The notes: a model not told the origin generated them from the letters alone. 64,000 nucleotides of DNA from Orychophragmus violaceus (GCA_030180135.1 CM058239.1:40957789-41021788); one strand, 5' to 3'. Positions 34,649 through 46,793 are shown, numbered from the stretch's first letter. Translations and numbers: made by a program.

Positions 34649-35629
34649 TTAGTACTTCAGTAAATATTATGTGACGACCGAACACGAACATTTTAATTAA
34701 TTTGTCTATTTTGTAATATTATTTAACTATTGAATTCAGTATTTTGATGAATTTGTTTTATCTTTCGAATTCTAAATACAAATCTTGTTTATTTTTTTTA
34801 ATTTATCTGATTAAATATTTTGTTCGGGTGGATGTTTATATCACAACTCGATATTCACTACATCATACTGAATTATATAAGCTCAGCTGTATGTTAGTTA
34901 CCAATCAAACTACAACTTTTTCTATTGGCACTACAAGAAGGACGGCTATTAGTGTCAGCTATATGAACCCTTACCGTCGGTTTCTAACTGACTTTATAAA
35001 CATTCTGTCACCTTTTAAACCGCCGTTTAGGGTGGTGTCGTTAAGTTTGTCTGCAGCGGTTGATAAACCGACGTCACTTCTCACATCTCATACTCACATC
35101 TCCTGTTCACGTCTTAACAAAACCGACTCAAGAAAATCGACTCAAAAACAGAATGCAAAATCGACTCAAAAACAGAACATAATAAATTGTCTTCACATAA
35201 CTCAAATCGTCTGAACAAGATTAGATTAAACCAAACTATCCGAACATAACAAATTGTCTTCACATAACTCAAACTGTAATAACTCAAACTGTAATAACAA
35301 GAATGGTTTTAAGAAACTGTAAGAATATAACAAATTGTCTGAAACCATTTTCCTAGAAGTCATCCTTCACTTACTGACCATTTGCTTCAGGATTATCAAG
35401 AAGATTCACATACCTTAACTCCAATGCTGCTGGTCTGGCCATTTGCTTCTTGTTTAATTTTTTTGCTGCTTGTCTGGCCATTTGCTTCTTGTTTAAATCT
35501 TTTGCTGCTTCCCTGTGGAAACAAACATTTTAAGTGTTATAAAATTTTAAGTAGAAACCATTTTGCTGGAAAGTGTTAAGTGATCTTACTTTTGATTGTA
35601 TCAGCACCTGAAGAGCAGAAGCAACCACA

Positions 35630-36281
35630 TCAAGTTTTTTTTTCATAGTTATCCATTTGGGACTTCATATCAACATTTGACGGTCCTTCTCCATATTTTC
35701 CAATTCCCAGTGGAAAATAACAAGTTTTCAGTAACCACATCAAGTATTGTGAAGATATCTCAAACCAATTGTGAAGTTTAGAGATTGATCTTACTTTGGA
35801 CAATATCATTTGAAGAGAACTGGTAACTACATCAAGCTTTTCTCCGTATTTCTGCATCTGTGACTTCAGCTCACCTATCTCGGCAGTTTGCTCTTTAAAT
35901 TGTTGATATATGTTAGCTTCAGAATCACAACTTGAGAAGTATTTTGATGGTGTGGGTCCATGTCCTATGCATCGGACTCTTCCTGGATGCTCAGGACCAA
36001 AAACTTGGGAAATTGCATCATTACTTGATGTTTGGCATGGATGTTTCATAGCTTCCTCAACCTTTTCCTATAAAATGAAGAAAAAGATGATATCAAAGAC
36101 AAGAACATATGTAAAATACAATCCCTAGAGAACTCACCGCAATGATTTTTGCTTCATTGGAAACAAAACTGCTGTCTGCTCTTTTGCGTGATGCAATGTA
36201 AAGTTCACCTCGTGTTGGTTCTCTCCCTATCTCCTCTTGTTGAAAAATGTGAGAGTTAAAAATCTGAGCAAAGAGAATCAT
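35630..36281 (-). pseudogene. Plant En/Spm (Ptta) transposase fragment
   Basis: Minus-strand reading gives EEIGREPTRGELYIASRKRA (about 36240-36180) and, after an intron (about 36060-36130), ISQVFGPEHPGRVRCIGHGP and a coiled-coil stretch. This is the C-terminal signature of the plant En/Spm-associated transposase family. The rest of the transposase is missing. Confidence 0.7.
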
Positions 36282-37065
36282 TAATACTAAAAACTTACCA
36301 TCTCATCAGCTTTTCTTGCCAAACTTTTTTCCCCAAGTGAATGTGGAACCTTTAGAAAGCTTCGGTTTCTAGTATTAAGTAAATGAGCAGGAGTAGAAGA
36401 TCAGTGTAATAACAGTTCAGTTACCGCAAGTACTATAAACTCCATTTGCAAACTAAAAGCAAGCACAAGTGTGATAAACTAAAAGCAAGAAAGTGTGACA
36501 AGCGTCTGCTCAGGGAGTTTAAGCTTCAGAGAACAACCCAAGAAATAAACAAACAAACAAAATCAACTAAACTCAACTTAAACCACAAAAAGATGAAATG
36601 ATTTAACCAAAAATACAGAGCATAGCAAACACTTACATACCTTAACCAATGTTGTAGCAAGGTAAACAACAACAGCCTTCAAACACTCCTGCTTATGATG
36701 TTATGGCGTACATCTGGAAGTCCATCTTTCAAAAGGGAAAGATGCTCAATGGTTGAGTCCTGTATTGAAGATTTTAGTATATTATCACTGATAAGGTTTG
36801 GAAAAGAACAATTAGAGACAAGATAGTGCCCTAAGATGCTCGATCTTGCCTGATACAAACAGAAGAGCTAAATCTCTAATAAGACAATACAATGAAAAAC
36901 AGGATTTGAGAATTTGCCTAATACCCTAAGATGCTCGATCACAAAATTGATTCTGCAACGAGACCCAAGTCAGAGCAACCAAGTCGAATCCGAGCTATCT
37001 TAACTCGATTCAACCTATGAACCATAGAATATTGAAAAACTTTGAATGTCGGTGAAATCAAAGAC

Positions 37066-37226
37066 AGCTCAAGGTGGTGAAATCGGAGAATGTTACCTCG
37101 GCGAAGCAATTAACGGAGATGATCTGAACGGTGGTGAAATCGGCGACAACCAAAGTGGTGAAATCGGCGACAGCCAAGGTGGCGACAACAATCTCGATTT
37201 GAACGGTGGTGAAATCGGCGATGAAC
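37066..37226 (+). repeat. GGTGGTGAAATCGGCGA minisatellite
   Basis: Five to six copies of a GGTGGTGAAATCGG(C/A)GA unit at irregular spacing just inside the right end of the CACTA element. Both strands can be read as repeated short peptides, so coding cannot be decided. Confidence 0.7.
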
Positions 37227-37419
37227 AGTAAACACGATTTCAATTTTTTCTTTGATATTTTAATATAACGTGCTCCAATTGGTGACCATAGTTTAGGAAA
37301 AGAATTCGTCGATGAATTTTTAGATTCCTCAAATATATGTCGTTGAATTAAACATAAACGTCGGTTTATGAAACGCCGTTAATAAACGGACGCTAACTGC
37401 CGCAGTTTTTGTAGTGTGG

Positions 37420-38087
37420 TTAATCTCATTTCTCTGAATTATTCTAACAAAATATATTTTAGTTGATGTCTTTTCACAAATCATTTTTTTTCTTAGTAAA
37501 TTGTAACTTCAAGTGTTAAACCACTAAATAAATAGTAGTAAGGAAAATATGAAATCAACATGATTAGTTCTTTTCATTTTTGAATTTAAAATTGTAGATA
37601 CTGATGTAAATAATTGATTTGTCTTTTTAATAAAGATAAAGACTAGGTTATAAGATTAGGTTTTAACTTATTATGAAGTATGTGATGGCATGACGTTGGT
37701 GAAATAATATTTACATTTTATTAATAGATTTCAGGATATCAGATAAAATAAAATATAACTGGTTTGTGAAGTCACCGGCCGTAATGACGACGATCATGGA
37801 CACAACTCTTTTCTGCACCGTTTGATTTGGTTAAAGTATTTTTAACGATGGGTCCCACTTCTTTAGTTTCGTGAATGTGATTAGTGAACTAATTTGGGTA
37901 CATTACTCGGTGTCTACGCGTATTATACTACTCCCACTAAAGTTAACTATAGACATAACTTTATAATTAAACATACAATCATGCATTATCAAGACCACAT
38001 AATTTTGAGGTTTGGTGAAATTATAATACGTTACGATAAGATGTATAATAAAATTAGGCTTTTCTGTTAACGAAAATTAGGTTTTTT
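37420..38087. other. Intergenic, no feature recognised
   Basis: AT-rich with no ORF or repeat of note. Confidence 0.4.
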
Positions 38088-38301
38088 GAGTGGTTGAGGT
38101 AGTCCAAGTGGTAGAAGGGTTCGAGGTGGCAACCACCACCCGGGTTCGACTCCAGGCGGAAACAAAAATGCCTCTTCTGCTCATAACGCGGGCACTGGGC
38201 CTAAGGCCCAAGGAAAACCCTCCCAGGTGAAGCTGGCCTGCGGCCTGACTGGGCCCAGGGAGATTAGTCTGGACCTTGGTCTGGGATCCTCCCTGGATTA
38301 T

Positions 38302-38331
<30 letters not shown>
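38088..38331 (+). mobile_element. tRNA-derived SINE with target duplication
   Basis: An A-box-like GTAGTCCAAGTGG (about 38099) and a B box CGGGTTCGACTCC (about 38141) are followed by a GC-rich body and a 29-base A tail. AAATTAGGTTTTT occurs just before (about 38074-38087) and just after (about 38331-38343), giving a 13-bp target duplication. It is a different SINE subfamily from the copy at 34391. Confidence 0.88.
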
Positions 38332-38334
<3 letters not shown>

Positions 38335-38343
38335 AGGTTTTTC

Positions 38344-39049
38344 ATTTAGAGGAAAAAAGCAAAAATGTAAAAACAGTGATTATTGTTACGCAACTCCAAA
38401 AATAATGTAGAGTCTCAATCAAATAATACTTCGGCCAAGAAAGATATAAGGAAACAATATAATTATTTAAGTACAACTTATAATAATTTATGCTAGAAAA
38501 ACTTTTAATAATTTGTAATCGATACATTTCTAAAAAAACTGGATAGATAGTAAATAACAATTTACTAGATAGTATAACACTTTTTAATGATGTAAATAAT
38601 AACCTGCTAAACTATTACTGTTAAAATAATAGTATTATAATCAAAATGATTTTTTCCGTCTTATCAAAATGATTTTAAAACACACCAAAGAGGCTAAAAC
38701 CAAAATCTTGCACACTATTTATTAATTCTATTTGATATATATTTTTATATAGTATTTTATATACACATATATAGTAAAATTTAATATATTTAAAAATTTA
38801 TATTAATAGATTACACAGTTATACGATCAACAAAAATTGATAATCTAAATATTCACATTTTTTAGTTTGATTCCTAAGAGATGGTTTTTAAAAGTAATAA
38901 AGAATTCCGTGACGATAAATAAATAGTATGCTTTCAATATCTCTTCCCATGATATTTTCAAAGGGAATATCAGAATATGTTCCAAAACAATTTAGTTATA
39001 TTTGTGCAATTTATATATATGTATATATATATATATATATATGTATATC

Positions 39050-39080
<31 letters not shown>

Positions 39081-39442
39081 TGTATATCAATAATCAATCT
39101 AAACATATATTTATCTTTATTGTATTTGAAGTTACAGATTAGTAACGAGACAGTGAAAAACTCGTGACCCTAATTGGACTGCGTGTTAATTAATTAATTG
39201 TACGAATAAAACTTGATGGAATAATGTAATGATTATAGAATCGGACGGTGGAAATCGGGCGATGGAATTAATGGATGAGATAAGGTTAAAAATACAAAAG
39301 ATAATGCACGAGTAGTGCTTAAATAATAAAAACAAAGTATATTTCAAATGATGAGCTTACAGTTCACATTCATGTTAATAAAAACACAAACCACTACAAC
39401 ACAATATGACAACAATTAAACAAAAAGTTCAGCTTAAATAAA
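38344..39442. repeat. AT-rich intergenic DNA with (TA)n microsatellite
   Basis: TA repeats lie at 39011-39043 and 39065-39083, separated by an A run and duplicated GTATATCAA. No gene is recognised. Confidence 0.55.
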
Positions 39443-40919
39443 TGGGAAATTTGCCTAAAAATCTCTCAACATTTTTGTTTAAATCATTTTAAACACAAAC
39501 TTTTAACTAGGGATGTTGTAACAGATAATTTTACCCTACTTTATTCTGACCCTAATAAAATTTTATCCAGAAAAAACCCTTCTCGAATTATCCTAAAAAT
39601 ACTCTAATCTGTTAGGGTAACCCAAAAATAACCCTAAAACTTCAGGGTTATCTACGGGTACCCGCGGATACCCTAACTTATCCTCATATTTTTTGTTTAT
39701 GTTTTAACTATCATTAATTTTTAATCTGTTTTAAATTAAATGTGTTGAATAATATTATATTTTATATTAACTCATAAATTTAAAATTTTAATAATATTTA
39801 CAATTTAAAACAAAAACATAATTTTGTAATCATTTTTATTAAGTCTCCTGTAAATGCACACAAATATATAATGTATTGCTAAAGTTTAGAATTGTAAAGA
39901 TATTATATAGAATCAAATCTGATTTTCCAAGTTGACTTTTTGCATTGACCATTAATCCCAAATCAGTAAATCAAATGACTATATAACTATATATGAGTAC
40001 ATGACTATATACAAATGACATCTTGTAGAATTTGTAAATAAAATGTATTCATAAAGAATGATCAACTAAATTTCATAAAGACATGACCAACAAAATATAA
40101 CAACAGTTAAATATACTACCATCATCCATACAAGTGTTTAAGTATTTAGATTGTGATTTAACACAGAGTAAATTTGTTAACCCCAAAAATAACAACATTC
40201 CAAACATAAAAAAAAGACAGCTTAATAATAAGCTCTTAAGTTGCAGTGGGGGTTTTGGCTCAGATAGCCCTATGAGGGAAACAAAAAAATCTATATTGCC
40301 CCTCATTAATCTGTAATGCCCCTCTCATTAAAAAGGGGGAGGGGGTGGTTGTTTACTCTTGTGCTTTTAATGATTTTTTTTTAAGTCAAATATATATTAA
40401 AATCGGGTGGAAAATGGATTGGGTCAGTATGTTTGACCCGAAATCGAAATTGAATTTCAAACCGAAACCGAAAACCGAAATCGAGTGGGCAAATTGAATT
40501 TCTAATCGAAACCGAAACCAAAATCGGAATCGAAAATTCGAAATCTCAATTTCATTTTTGCTCTGTCGGATTCACCTCCAGAGCTGGGGAAACTTCGATC
40601 TTCGCCGGATCTTCGCCTCCTACAACGCCGTCGCCGTCTCAATTAGCCGCGCCGTTTCAAATTGCTCTAAACGATTTGATGCACATTCCCATTTAATGTT
40701 TCTGGGTAGTAGTATGAGACAAAAAAACCCTAGTATAACTAAGTAAAACCTGGTAACACTAAACAGAGCATTCAAAATGGAAAGGAAACAGAGAGCATTC
40801 AACATAAACAGAGAGAGCATAACGTAAACAGAAAGAGTATTCAACATAAACAGAGAGTGATACTAAAAAAAACAGAACATCAAAATACCCGGTTGCAACT
40901 AAGGACATGAAAGTGTTTA

Positions 40920-41747
40920 TCATTTGACCAAAAAAAACGTAAAGTGATCATCGACCAATCTACAGAAAAACGCTACCTCCAGGATCCAGAAACACTTATC
41001 GCACGCCTCATCTCCCTTTGGATTCCCCCACCGCTTCCCCCACCCCCACCATGGATCGATTTTGGAACAGTTGCAAAGCGAGATCAAATGTGGCTCATTT
41101 TGGCCTCGTTTAACAATTATCCATTCAGGCAGCGCCCTTCCTCCCCACCCCTTTCCAGGCAGCGTAGACAGTTTGCTTCTAAGCTGAGTTTCACATTCTC
41201 GAGTTAGGCGATGATTACCGAACATACCTTCCTCCCAATCGCCCCTGTAGAGGTTGCTCATCATCCCGTAAATGTACTCGCTGACGAAGCTTCCTTTATC
41301 TGCAGCCGCCTTGATTTGCCCGAGTCCTTCAACCCGCTTATTCTCGAAAAACAGGTTACAGATGCCTTTAAGGTTGACGGCGGTTGGATTCCCTTCGTCG
41401 TAGCACCTTCTGAAAAACTTCTTCCAGTCAAAACCTGGAGACCAAACAAAAGTATTCATCTCCATTAGATTAACAGAGGCAAAGAACGAGGCTCCTGTAG
41501 TGATATCGTTACGGCGAGTGCATGTGATTCTCGAGTGACGGAGATCCTGCATGTCTTCTTCGCCCACACGAACCATTATTTTCTTAATGATATCCTCCGA
41601 CAATCCGAACAGATCGAACGGTGTCTGTTCCCTCCGCCTTCTCGTAACAGACCTCGTTTCGTAGCGCGGCTGGTCATGACGATGCCACGGCCAGTACACA
41701 TGTGTGTTACGCAATTCTCTTCTTCGCGACCGTCTGTTTTCCTTCAT
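40920..41747 (-). CDS. F-box protein (At2g35280-like)
   Basis: An uninterrupted 275-codon ORF from ATG 41747. An F-box-like segment lies around residues 43-70 (PFDLFGLSEDIIKKIMVRV). A second part carries the repeat-like helices seen in Brassicaceae At2g35280-type proteins: KKFFRRCYDEGNPTAV, GLGQIKAAADKGSFVSEYIY. A basic N-terminus (MKENRRSRRRELR) and a Gly/Trp-rich stretch (WWGWGKRWGN) precede a Cys-containing end. F-box proteins select substrates for SCF ubiquitin ligases in nucleus or cytosol; the target here is unknown. It lies inside a hAT element beside a TAGTATTAC array, so it may be transposon-carried. GTAATACTA copies lie upstream at 41937 and 42283. Confidence 0.68.
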   Translation of the reverse strand: MKENRRSRRRELRNTHVYWPWHRHDQPRYETRSVTRRRREQTPFDLFGLSEDIIKKIMVRVGEEDMQDLRHSRITCTRRNDITTGASFFASVNLMEMNTFVWSPGFDWKKFFRRCYDEGNPTAVNLKGICNLFFENKRVEGLGQIKAAADKGSFVSEYIYGMMSNLYRGDWEEGMFGNHRLTRECETQLRSKLSTLPGKGWGGRALPEWIIVKRGQNEPHLISLCNCSKIDPWWGWGKRWGNPKGDEACDKCFWILEVAFFCRLVDDHFTFFLVK

Positions 41748-42465
41748 ACTCCCTCTGCCGTGTTCTTCTTTCAGATTCGAGTTCCTTCCTTCGGAAGAAA
41801 GAAAAGATAGTTTTTTCTTCTAGGGAAGTGGTGTGAAAATGAGAGGAGTGTTTGAGAAAGAAAAGATCTTTTTAACCGGACGCGACTGTTCGATTTTCCC
41901 CACGCAGACCTATGAAATACTCTAAAAATTTTGTGTGTAATACTAGTATAACTATTTAAACATTAATAATATCTATTTAATGAATTATATATTTAAATAT
42001 AATGAATCATATACTTAAACATTAATAATAGATTTTGGGAGGACTATGGAGATTCATATAATGAAATTATATGTTTCATAAAGAATAAGTTAATAAAATT
42101 TTATTCAAAATGGGACTCCATTCACTAAACCTTTGCTTGTGTTTTAATAAACTCTTTCTAATTGAGAAGTGAAAGTTACTGAAAATGAAATATTCAAACA
42201 AAAAAATGTACAAGGCAATGAGATTCATATGGTAGATCAATAAAACAAAATGTTATATTAAAAACAATAACTTTTATTTGGTGTAATACTAATTTAACTG
42301 TGAACCAAATATTTGAATATTTGGTATAACTAATAACTAGGCATTACTATGTGTGATATTTTAAAGTTTTAATTTATTTTAAAAACAATAAAAATTAGTT
42401 AGGCGAAAAAACCAATTTTTTGGCGCCGAAATGAAATTATTTGAGTTCCTCTCTTCCTTATTTAT

Positions 42466-42981
42466 AGCTCTCTCTCTCTCTNNNNNNNNNNNNNNNNNNN
42501 NNNNNNNNNNNNNNNNNNNNNNNNNNNNNNNNNNNNNNNNNNNNNNNNNNNNNNNNNNNNNNNNNNNNNNNNNNNNNNNNNNNNNNNNNNNNNNNNNNNN
42601 NNNNNNNNNNNNNNNNNNNNNNNNNNNNNNNNNNNNNNNNNNNNNNNNNNNNNNNNNNNNNNNNNNNNNNNNNNNNNNNNNNNNNNNNNNNNNNNNNNNN
42701 NNNNNNNNNNNNNNNNNNNNNNNNNNNNNNNNNNNNNNNNNNNNNNNNNNNNNNNNNNNNNNNNNNNNNNNNNNNNNNNNNNNNNNNNNNNNNNNNNNNN
42801 NNNNNNNNNNNNNNNNNNNNNNNNNNNNNNNNNNNNNNNNNNNNNNNNNNNNNNNNNNNNNNNNNNNNNNNNNNNNNNNNNNNNNNNNNNNNNNNNNNNN
42901 NNNNNNNNNNNNNNNNNNNNNNNNNNNNNNNNNNNNNNNNNNNNNNNNNNNNNNNNNNNNNNNNNNNNNNNNNNNNNNNNN
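42466..42981. other. Assembly gap after a CT microsatellite
   Basis: A CTCTCT run at 42466-42481 is followed by 500 undetermined bases (42482-42981). Any ORF drawn across it is artificial. Confidence 0.99.
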
Positions 42982-43022
42982 CCAAAACAACACACAGTAC
43001 AACCAAGTTATTTTAGTTATCT

Positions 43023-43285
43023 TAGTATTACTTAGCTAATCCTAGTTATTCTAGTATTACTTATCCTAGTATTACTTAGCTAGTTATCCTAGTATTACTT
43101 AGCTAGTTATCCTAGTTATCCTAGTATTACTTAGGTAGTTATCCTACTAACATAGTTATACTAGTAATACTAAATCACCTATACTTAGCTAGTTATCCTA
43201 GTATTACTTATACTAACATAGTAATCCTTATAGTTATCCTAGTAATACAAAAGCACCTATACTTAGCTAGTTATCCTAGTATTAC
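43023..43285 (+). promoter_or_regulatory. TAGTATTAC motif array
   Basis: Exact TAGTATTAC (or its complement) starts at 43023, 43052, 43067, 43090, 43122, 43164 (complement), 43199 and 43277. Between copies the sequence alternates TTATCC and TTAGCTAG. TAGTATTAC fits YAGTATTAY, the motif known to be bound by VANC21 of Arabidopsis VANDAL21. The array lies between the gap and a GC-rich leader-like segment. Confidence 0.82.
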
Positions 43286-43309
43286 TTATACTACGGTTTT
43301 GCTAACCGG

Positions 43310-43870
43310 GTTAAGAGCGTCTAATCTCTACGTCGGTCTCCTCCGCCGTCTCCGTCGCATCAACATCGTCTCCGTCGTTTCTCGTCTCCGCCGCATCTCC
43401 TACACCACTCGGAGGAGCCTGGGCAGCAGCCGGAGTTGAGTCGGAACCGACGCATCCGAAGCTTCCCCGACGCGTTTTTTCGTGCCTCGTCTCCGCCGCA
43501 TCTCCTACAACACTCGGAGATGACGTCGCCGTAGCAGTAACCAGATCATATACCCGTAGTCGGAGCCGGAGCCGGAACAGACGATTCTACGCGACGCTTC
43601 TTCTTCGATATCCTCTCCGCCGCCGGACCCGCCGCCAGACTACATGGCTTCGTCTAACCTCCTTCTCCGATGCATTCATCGGTTTGAGAGAGAGAGAGAG
43701 GAGGAGGAAGAGAGGAGGAGGGAGGGAGGAGTCGGGTCGGGTCGCTTTAGGCGCAAAAATAGTATCAATAAATTGGGCAGCAATTTAATCAAATCATCTC
43801 GTGGGCCAGTGGTTATAATCCCTGATCTAACTGCGAGGTAGCGTGTTCGAAGCTTTATTGGGGCAAAATT
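43310..43870 (+). other. CG/CT-rich leader-like segment
   Basis: Rich in CTCCGCCG and CGTCTCCG words, with two copies of GTCTCCGCCGCATCTCCTAC (43385 and about 43489) and a GA run near 43686. It resembles the leader-like segment of the Mu-like element at 12100-12330. A short ORF (43644-43841) has no recognisable family. Confidence 0.35.
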
Positions 43871-44193
43871 TTTTCTGTTTGTTTTAGGTGTTAGAATCTA
43901 TTGGGCCGGGCCTGGATATTTAGATAGAAATTTTGTAACCGGGTATATGATCCGAGTTGAATCCGATGGGCATGGATCTAGTCGGGTTAAACCCAGGTAT
44001 GATCTGTAATTTCGTGTCAATGCCTCGTTTTTTTGTGTGTAAAATCGCATTTTTCAATTTAATTTTAATCAAAACGAAAATGAAGTTAAAACAGGGGCCT
44101 GGGAGATTTGTTCTTCTGTACGGAGGGGCATAGGAGGTGATTACCCGTTGCAGTGTTGTCTTTCGTACACAGTACACTGTCAACGCTTGTCCA

Positions 44194-44307
44194 CGTCTAT
44201 AATCAAAATTCAGACAAGAATCAATGAACTGATAAATACAGAACAGAAAACGTCTATAATCAAAGTTCAGACAAGAATCAATGAACTGATAAATACAGAA
44301 CATAAAC
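44194..44307 (+). repeat. Two-copy tandem duplication, about 60 bp
   Basis: CGTCTATAATCAAAATTCAG and the following TGAACTGATAAATACAGAAC occur twice, at about 44194 and 44252, with one base change. Confidence 0.8.
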
Positions 44308-44638
44308 TCTAATAGATGCAGTGGTAACTAAGAACTAAAAGAGCGTTGTGTATATGAATCTTGTAACTCCTACAACTCAAAACGCAAGAACCAAATAACA
44401 TGTTTCAGGAATCTAATCAAACACAACCCATCAGGCCATCAAGCTTTTCCACAACAACAAACCCCTCCCCAACATGGCAACTTTGACAGAATTCTATATC
44501 AGTACCAGTGGTAGAGTATTTTACCTTCAAACTCCTGAGCTACTTGCCATTTTTGAAGCATCTTTGTTACCATCTTCAAAATAATCTTCAATATCACCAC
44601 TTGAAATATGAAGTTATAAATTAGTCAAACAAAATAAC

Positions 44639-44881
44639 TTAGATACAAAACATAACTATACTTGATGTATTACCTTCAAATTCTGCAAAACCTCGCAACC
44701 AATTGCGAGTGCAAAGCAATGCTTGAACATTTTTAGGAAGCAGACGATTTCTGTAAGGAGTCAACACTCGTCCTCCAACACTAAATGCGGACTCTGATGC
44801 CACGGTAGTGATTGGGATACTGAGCAAAATACGAATTCCAGTAAGAAAACTTGAAGGAATCAGACAAAGGCTAAAAAACAT
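44639..44881 (-). pseudogene. hAT transposase C-terminal dimerisation domain
   Basis: The minus-strand reading PITTVASESAFSVGGRVLTP followed by YRNRLLPKNVQALLCTRNWL is the conserved hAT dimerisation signature. The catalytic part is gone, and only this end remains within the hAT element. The fragment therefore confirms the family but gives no active enzyme. Confidence 0.92.
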
Positions 44882-46437
44882 AAATGCTTCAAGGGAAACC
44901 TTAGCAGGAAGGAAAGAAAATTTGAATCAAAATCAAACCCACAAACCTATTTCAGTACGAAGACGATCTCTACGAAAAAAAGGAGAGCACTACGAAGACG
45001 AGCCATGATTTTTGTTCGTCTGGTCGGTTCTCTACGAAGACGAAGATTGAAGGAAGAGAATTAGGGATTTCGATCGTACGATGTCGTTTTAATGAATATT
45101 GTTTATTAAAAAAAAAATCCTACAGGTACCCTAAACCCTTTAGGGTAACCTGTCAGGGTATTTAATAATAAAGAACCCGCCCGTTTAGTACCCTTAATTT
45201 TTTTAAATGAAAAGGGAGGGTTTGGGACTTAAAATAAAAGCAGGGTTAAGGGTACCCTACGGGTAAAAACCCTATTTTAACATCCCTACTTTCAACTAAA
45301 CCATTTAAATCTTGAAATTTTGTTGATTTTGATTTTTAATCCAAACTTATAGTTGATTGAGCTGTTTTAACATACTGTTAACAAACCGTTAAAACCAGTT
45401 AACAAACCGTTAAGACGGAATTAATTTCCGTTTATAACAACGAAACGACGTCGTTTTAACATATTATTAAAAATAACAAAAGAAAACTCAAACTGAGTAG
45501 GTTGAACTCGATTAGAGAAATGTGGAACAAGGAATTTTACCACTGTGACATTGCCACCTTTAAGAAATTAACAAACAAAACAAATATATATTAAAAATCC
45601 ACGTTTGTTAATACTTTGAGAAAATTAGGTTTATAATTTTAATCATATATATATACAATTTTAAAACCGATTAAAATATGAAACTATAATATTTTGTATT
45701 ATAGTTTTCAAATATAAAAATGATTTTACATTACATTTTAAAATATAAAATTGTATTAATAATACTAAAAACGTCTTTAGTAAATTTTTCAATAACATAT
45801 TTAAAAAATCTTTGAAAAATTTCAATAGTATATATATTTATGATCAACAATTTATAAGTTTAATCGTCTCAAAATATAAAGATATGAGATAATCAAATAT
45901 ATATATATATATATACATTTTGTTTTATATACATTTTGTTTTACTAATATATAGACGTGTCTCCACGACCAAAATAAAACGGACATGTGTTTATGCCAAA
46001 GTGGCAATGTCCCTTGCTTCAACTTCCCCACCTTGTGCTCGAATCGCACAACTTACTGTTTTTTAGTTATTTTAAGAACACGTCAAAACAGTTAATAACT
46101 AATTATGTATGTGTTTAGTAGTTGAAAGTTAATTGTGTCACAATGGCAAAAAGCCGAGTTTTTCATATACGACCGGGGTTTGAGTTACGTCAAAGACTTT
46201 TTATATTTTGAGATATTGTCAAACGACGTCGTTTCGTAGTTAACGGGATAAAATAAACAGAAATTAGTTATGTCTTAACGCTCTGTTAACGGTGTGTTAA
46301 AACAACTCAGTCAACTGCAAATTTGAGATTAAAAACCAAAGTTAACAAAACTTCAGGATTTAAATGTCTCAATTGAAAGTCTGTGTTTGAAATGGCTTAA
46401 ACGAAAAAGTTGAGGGGTTTTAGGCAATTTTCCTTTA

Positions 46438-46793
46438 ATAAATAAGTCCAAACTCTTTTATTCTTTCTATACACATAAATACTAGATGGGGTGCTTGTGC
46501 GGACATAGATGTATTTTGTTAGAGTAGAAAAAATTGGAAGTTATTTTCATTATGAAATATTTTAGATTCATGAGATTTAGACCCCGATGAAATGTATGGT
46601 TGATTGACTTTTTAAAGCGATTTCCAATAATTAGCAATCGTCGGAGCTCCATAGCTACTTGTTGCTTGGCATTTTTTGAAACATTATTGTCACAATCACT
46701 AATCGGATCTTCTTCTTCCTCTTCCGCTTCCGCTTCTTCTTCCGCTTCTTCCGCTTGATAATGAGTGGATTGGTCCTTACCCTATATATATTA
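46438..46793. other. Intergenic
   Basis: No gene is recognised. A Glu/Ala-coding stretch on the minus strand (46690-46760, repeated CTTCCGCTT) might be an exon fragment of an unknown gene. Confidence 0.3.

Larger units (their letters stand above)
34929..37416 (-). mobile_element. CACTA (En/Spm) transposon, internally deleted
   Basis: It starts CACTACAAGAAGGACGG and ends GCAGTTTTTGTAGTG, flanked on both sides by TGG (34926-34928 and 37417-37419), the 3-bp duplication of CACTA elements. Sub-terminal repeats built on ACGTCGGTTT and AAACGCCGTT/ACCGCCGTTT occur near both ends. It contains only pieces of a transposase. Confidence 0.9.
39508..45288 (-). mobile_element. hAT transposon nested in the Mu-like element
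   Basis: The ends are inverted: the left starts TAGGGATGTTGTAACAG and the right, inverted, TAGGGATGTTAAAATAGGG. The flanks CTTTTAAC (39500-39507) and CTTTCAAC (45289-45296) are an 8-bp duplication with one change, as hAT elements make. Sub-terminal CCCTAA/TTAGGG-type words are frequent at both ends. A hAT dimerisation domain lies near the right end. The middle (about 40.3-43.9 kb) carries an F-box gene and a motif array that are probably a further insertion; its borders were not resolved. Confidence 0.87.
39443..46437. mobile_element. Long-TIR Mu-like element, split by a hAT element
   Basis: The left end (39443-39507, continuing at 45297-45480) and the inverted right end (about 46170-46437) match over roughly 270 bp: both show GCCTAAAA, CTCAAC, TTTAAATC, AATTTTGTT and ACGAAACGACGTCGTTT in order. 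Flanking AT-rich words (TTAAATAAA left, TTTAATAAA right) may be a 9-bp duplication with one change. Its own inner DNA (45480-46170) is non-coding. It is a non-autonomous long-TIR element that was present before the hAT insertion. Confidence 0.75.

Noticed and set aside
37046..37243. Repeated GEIGD-type peptide as a gene
   Set aside because: Minisatellite readable on both strands, with no family or splice context.
39508..39700. CCCTAA/TTAGGG-like words at 39.5 and 45.2 kb read as telomeric
   Set aside because: They are sub-terminal repeats of the hAT element, mirrored at both ends.
42379..43039. Four ORFs around 42.4-43.0 kb
   Set aside because: They run through 500 undetermined bases.
43790..43870. 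tRNA-like stretch with GTGTTCGAAGC
   Set aside because: There is a B-box-like word, but no convincing cloverleaf, A tail or duplication.
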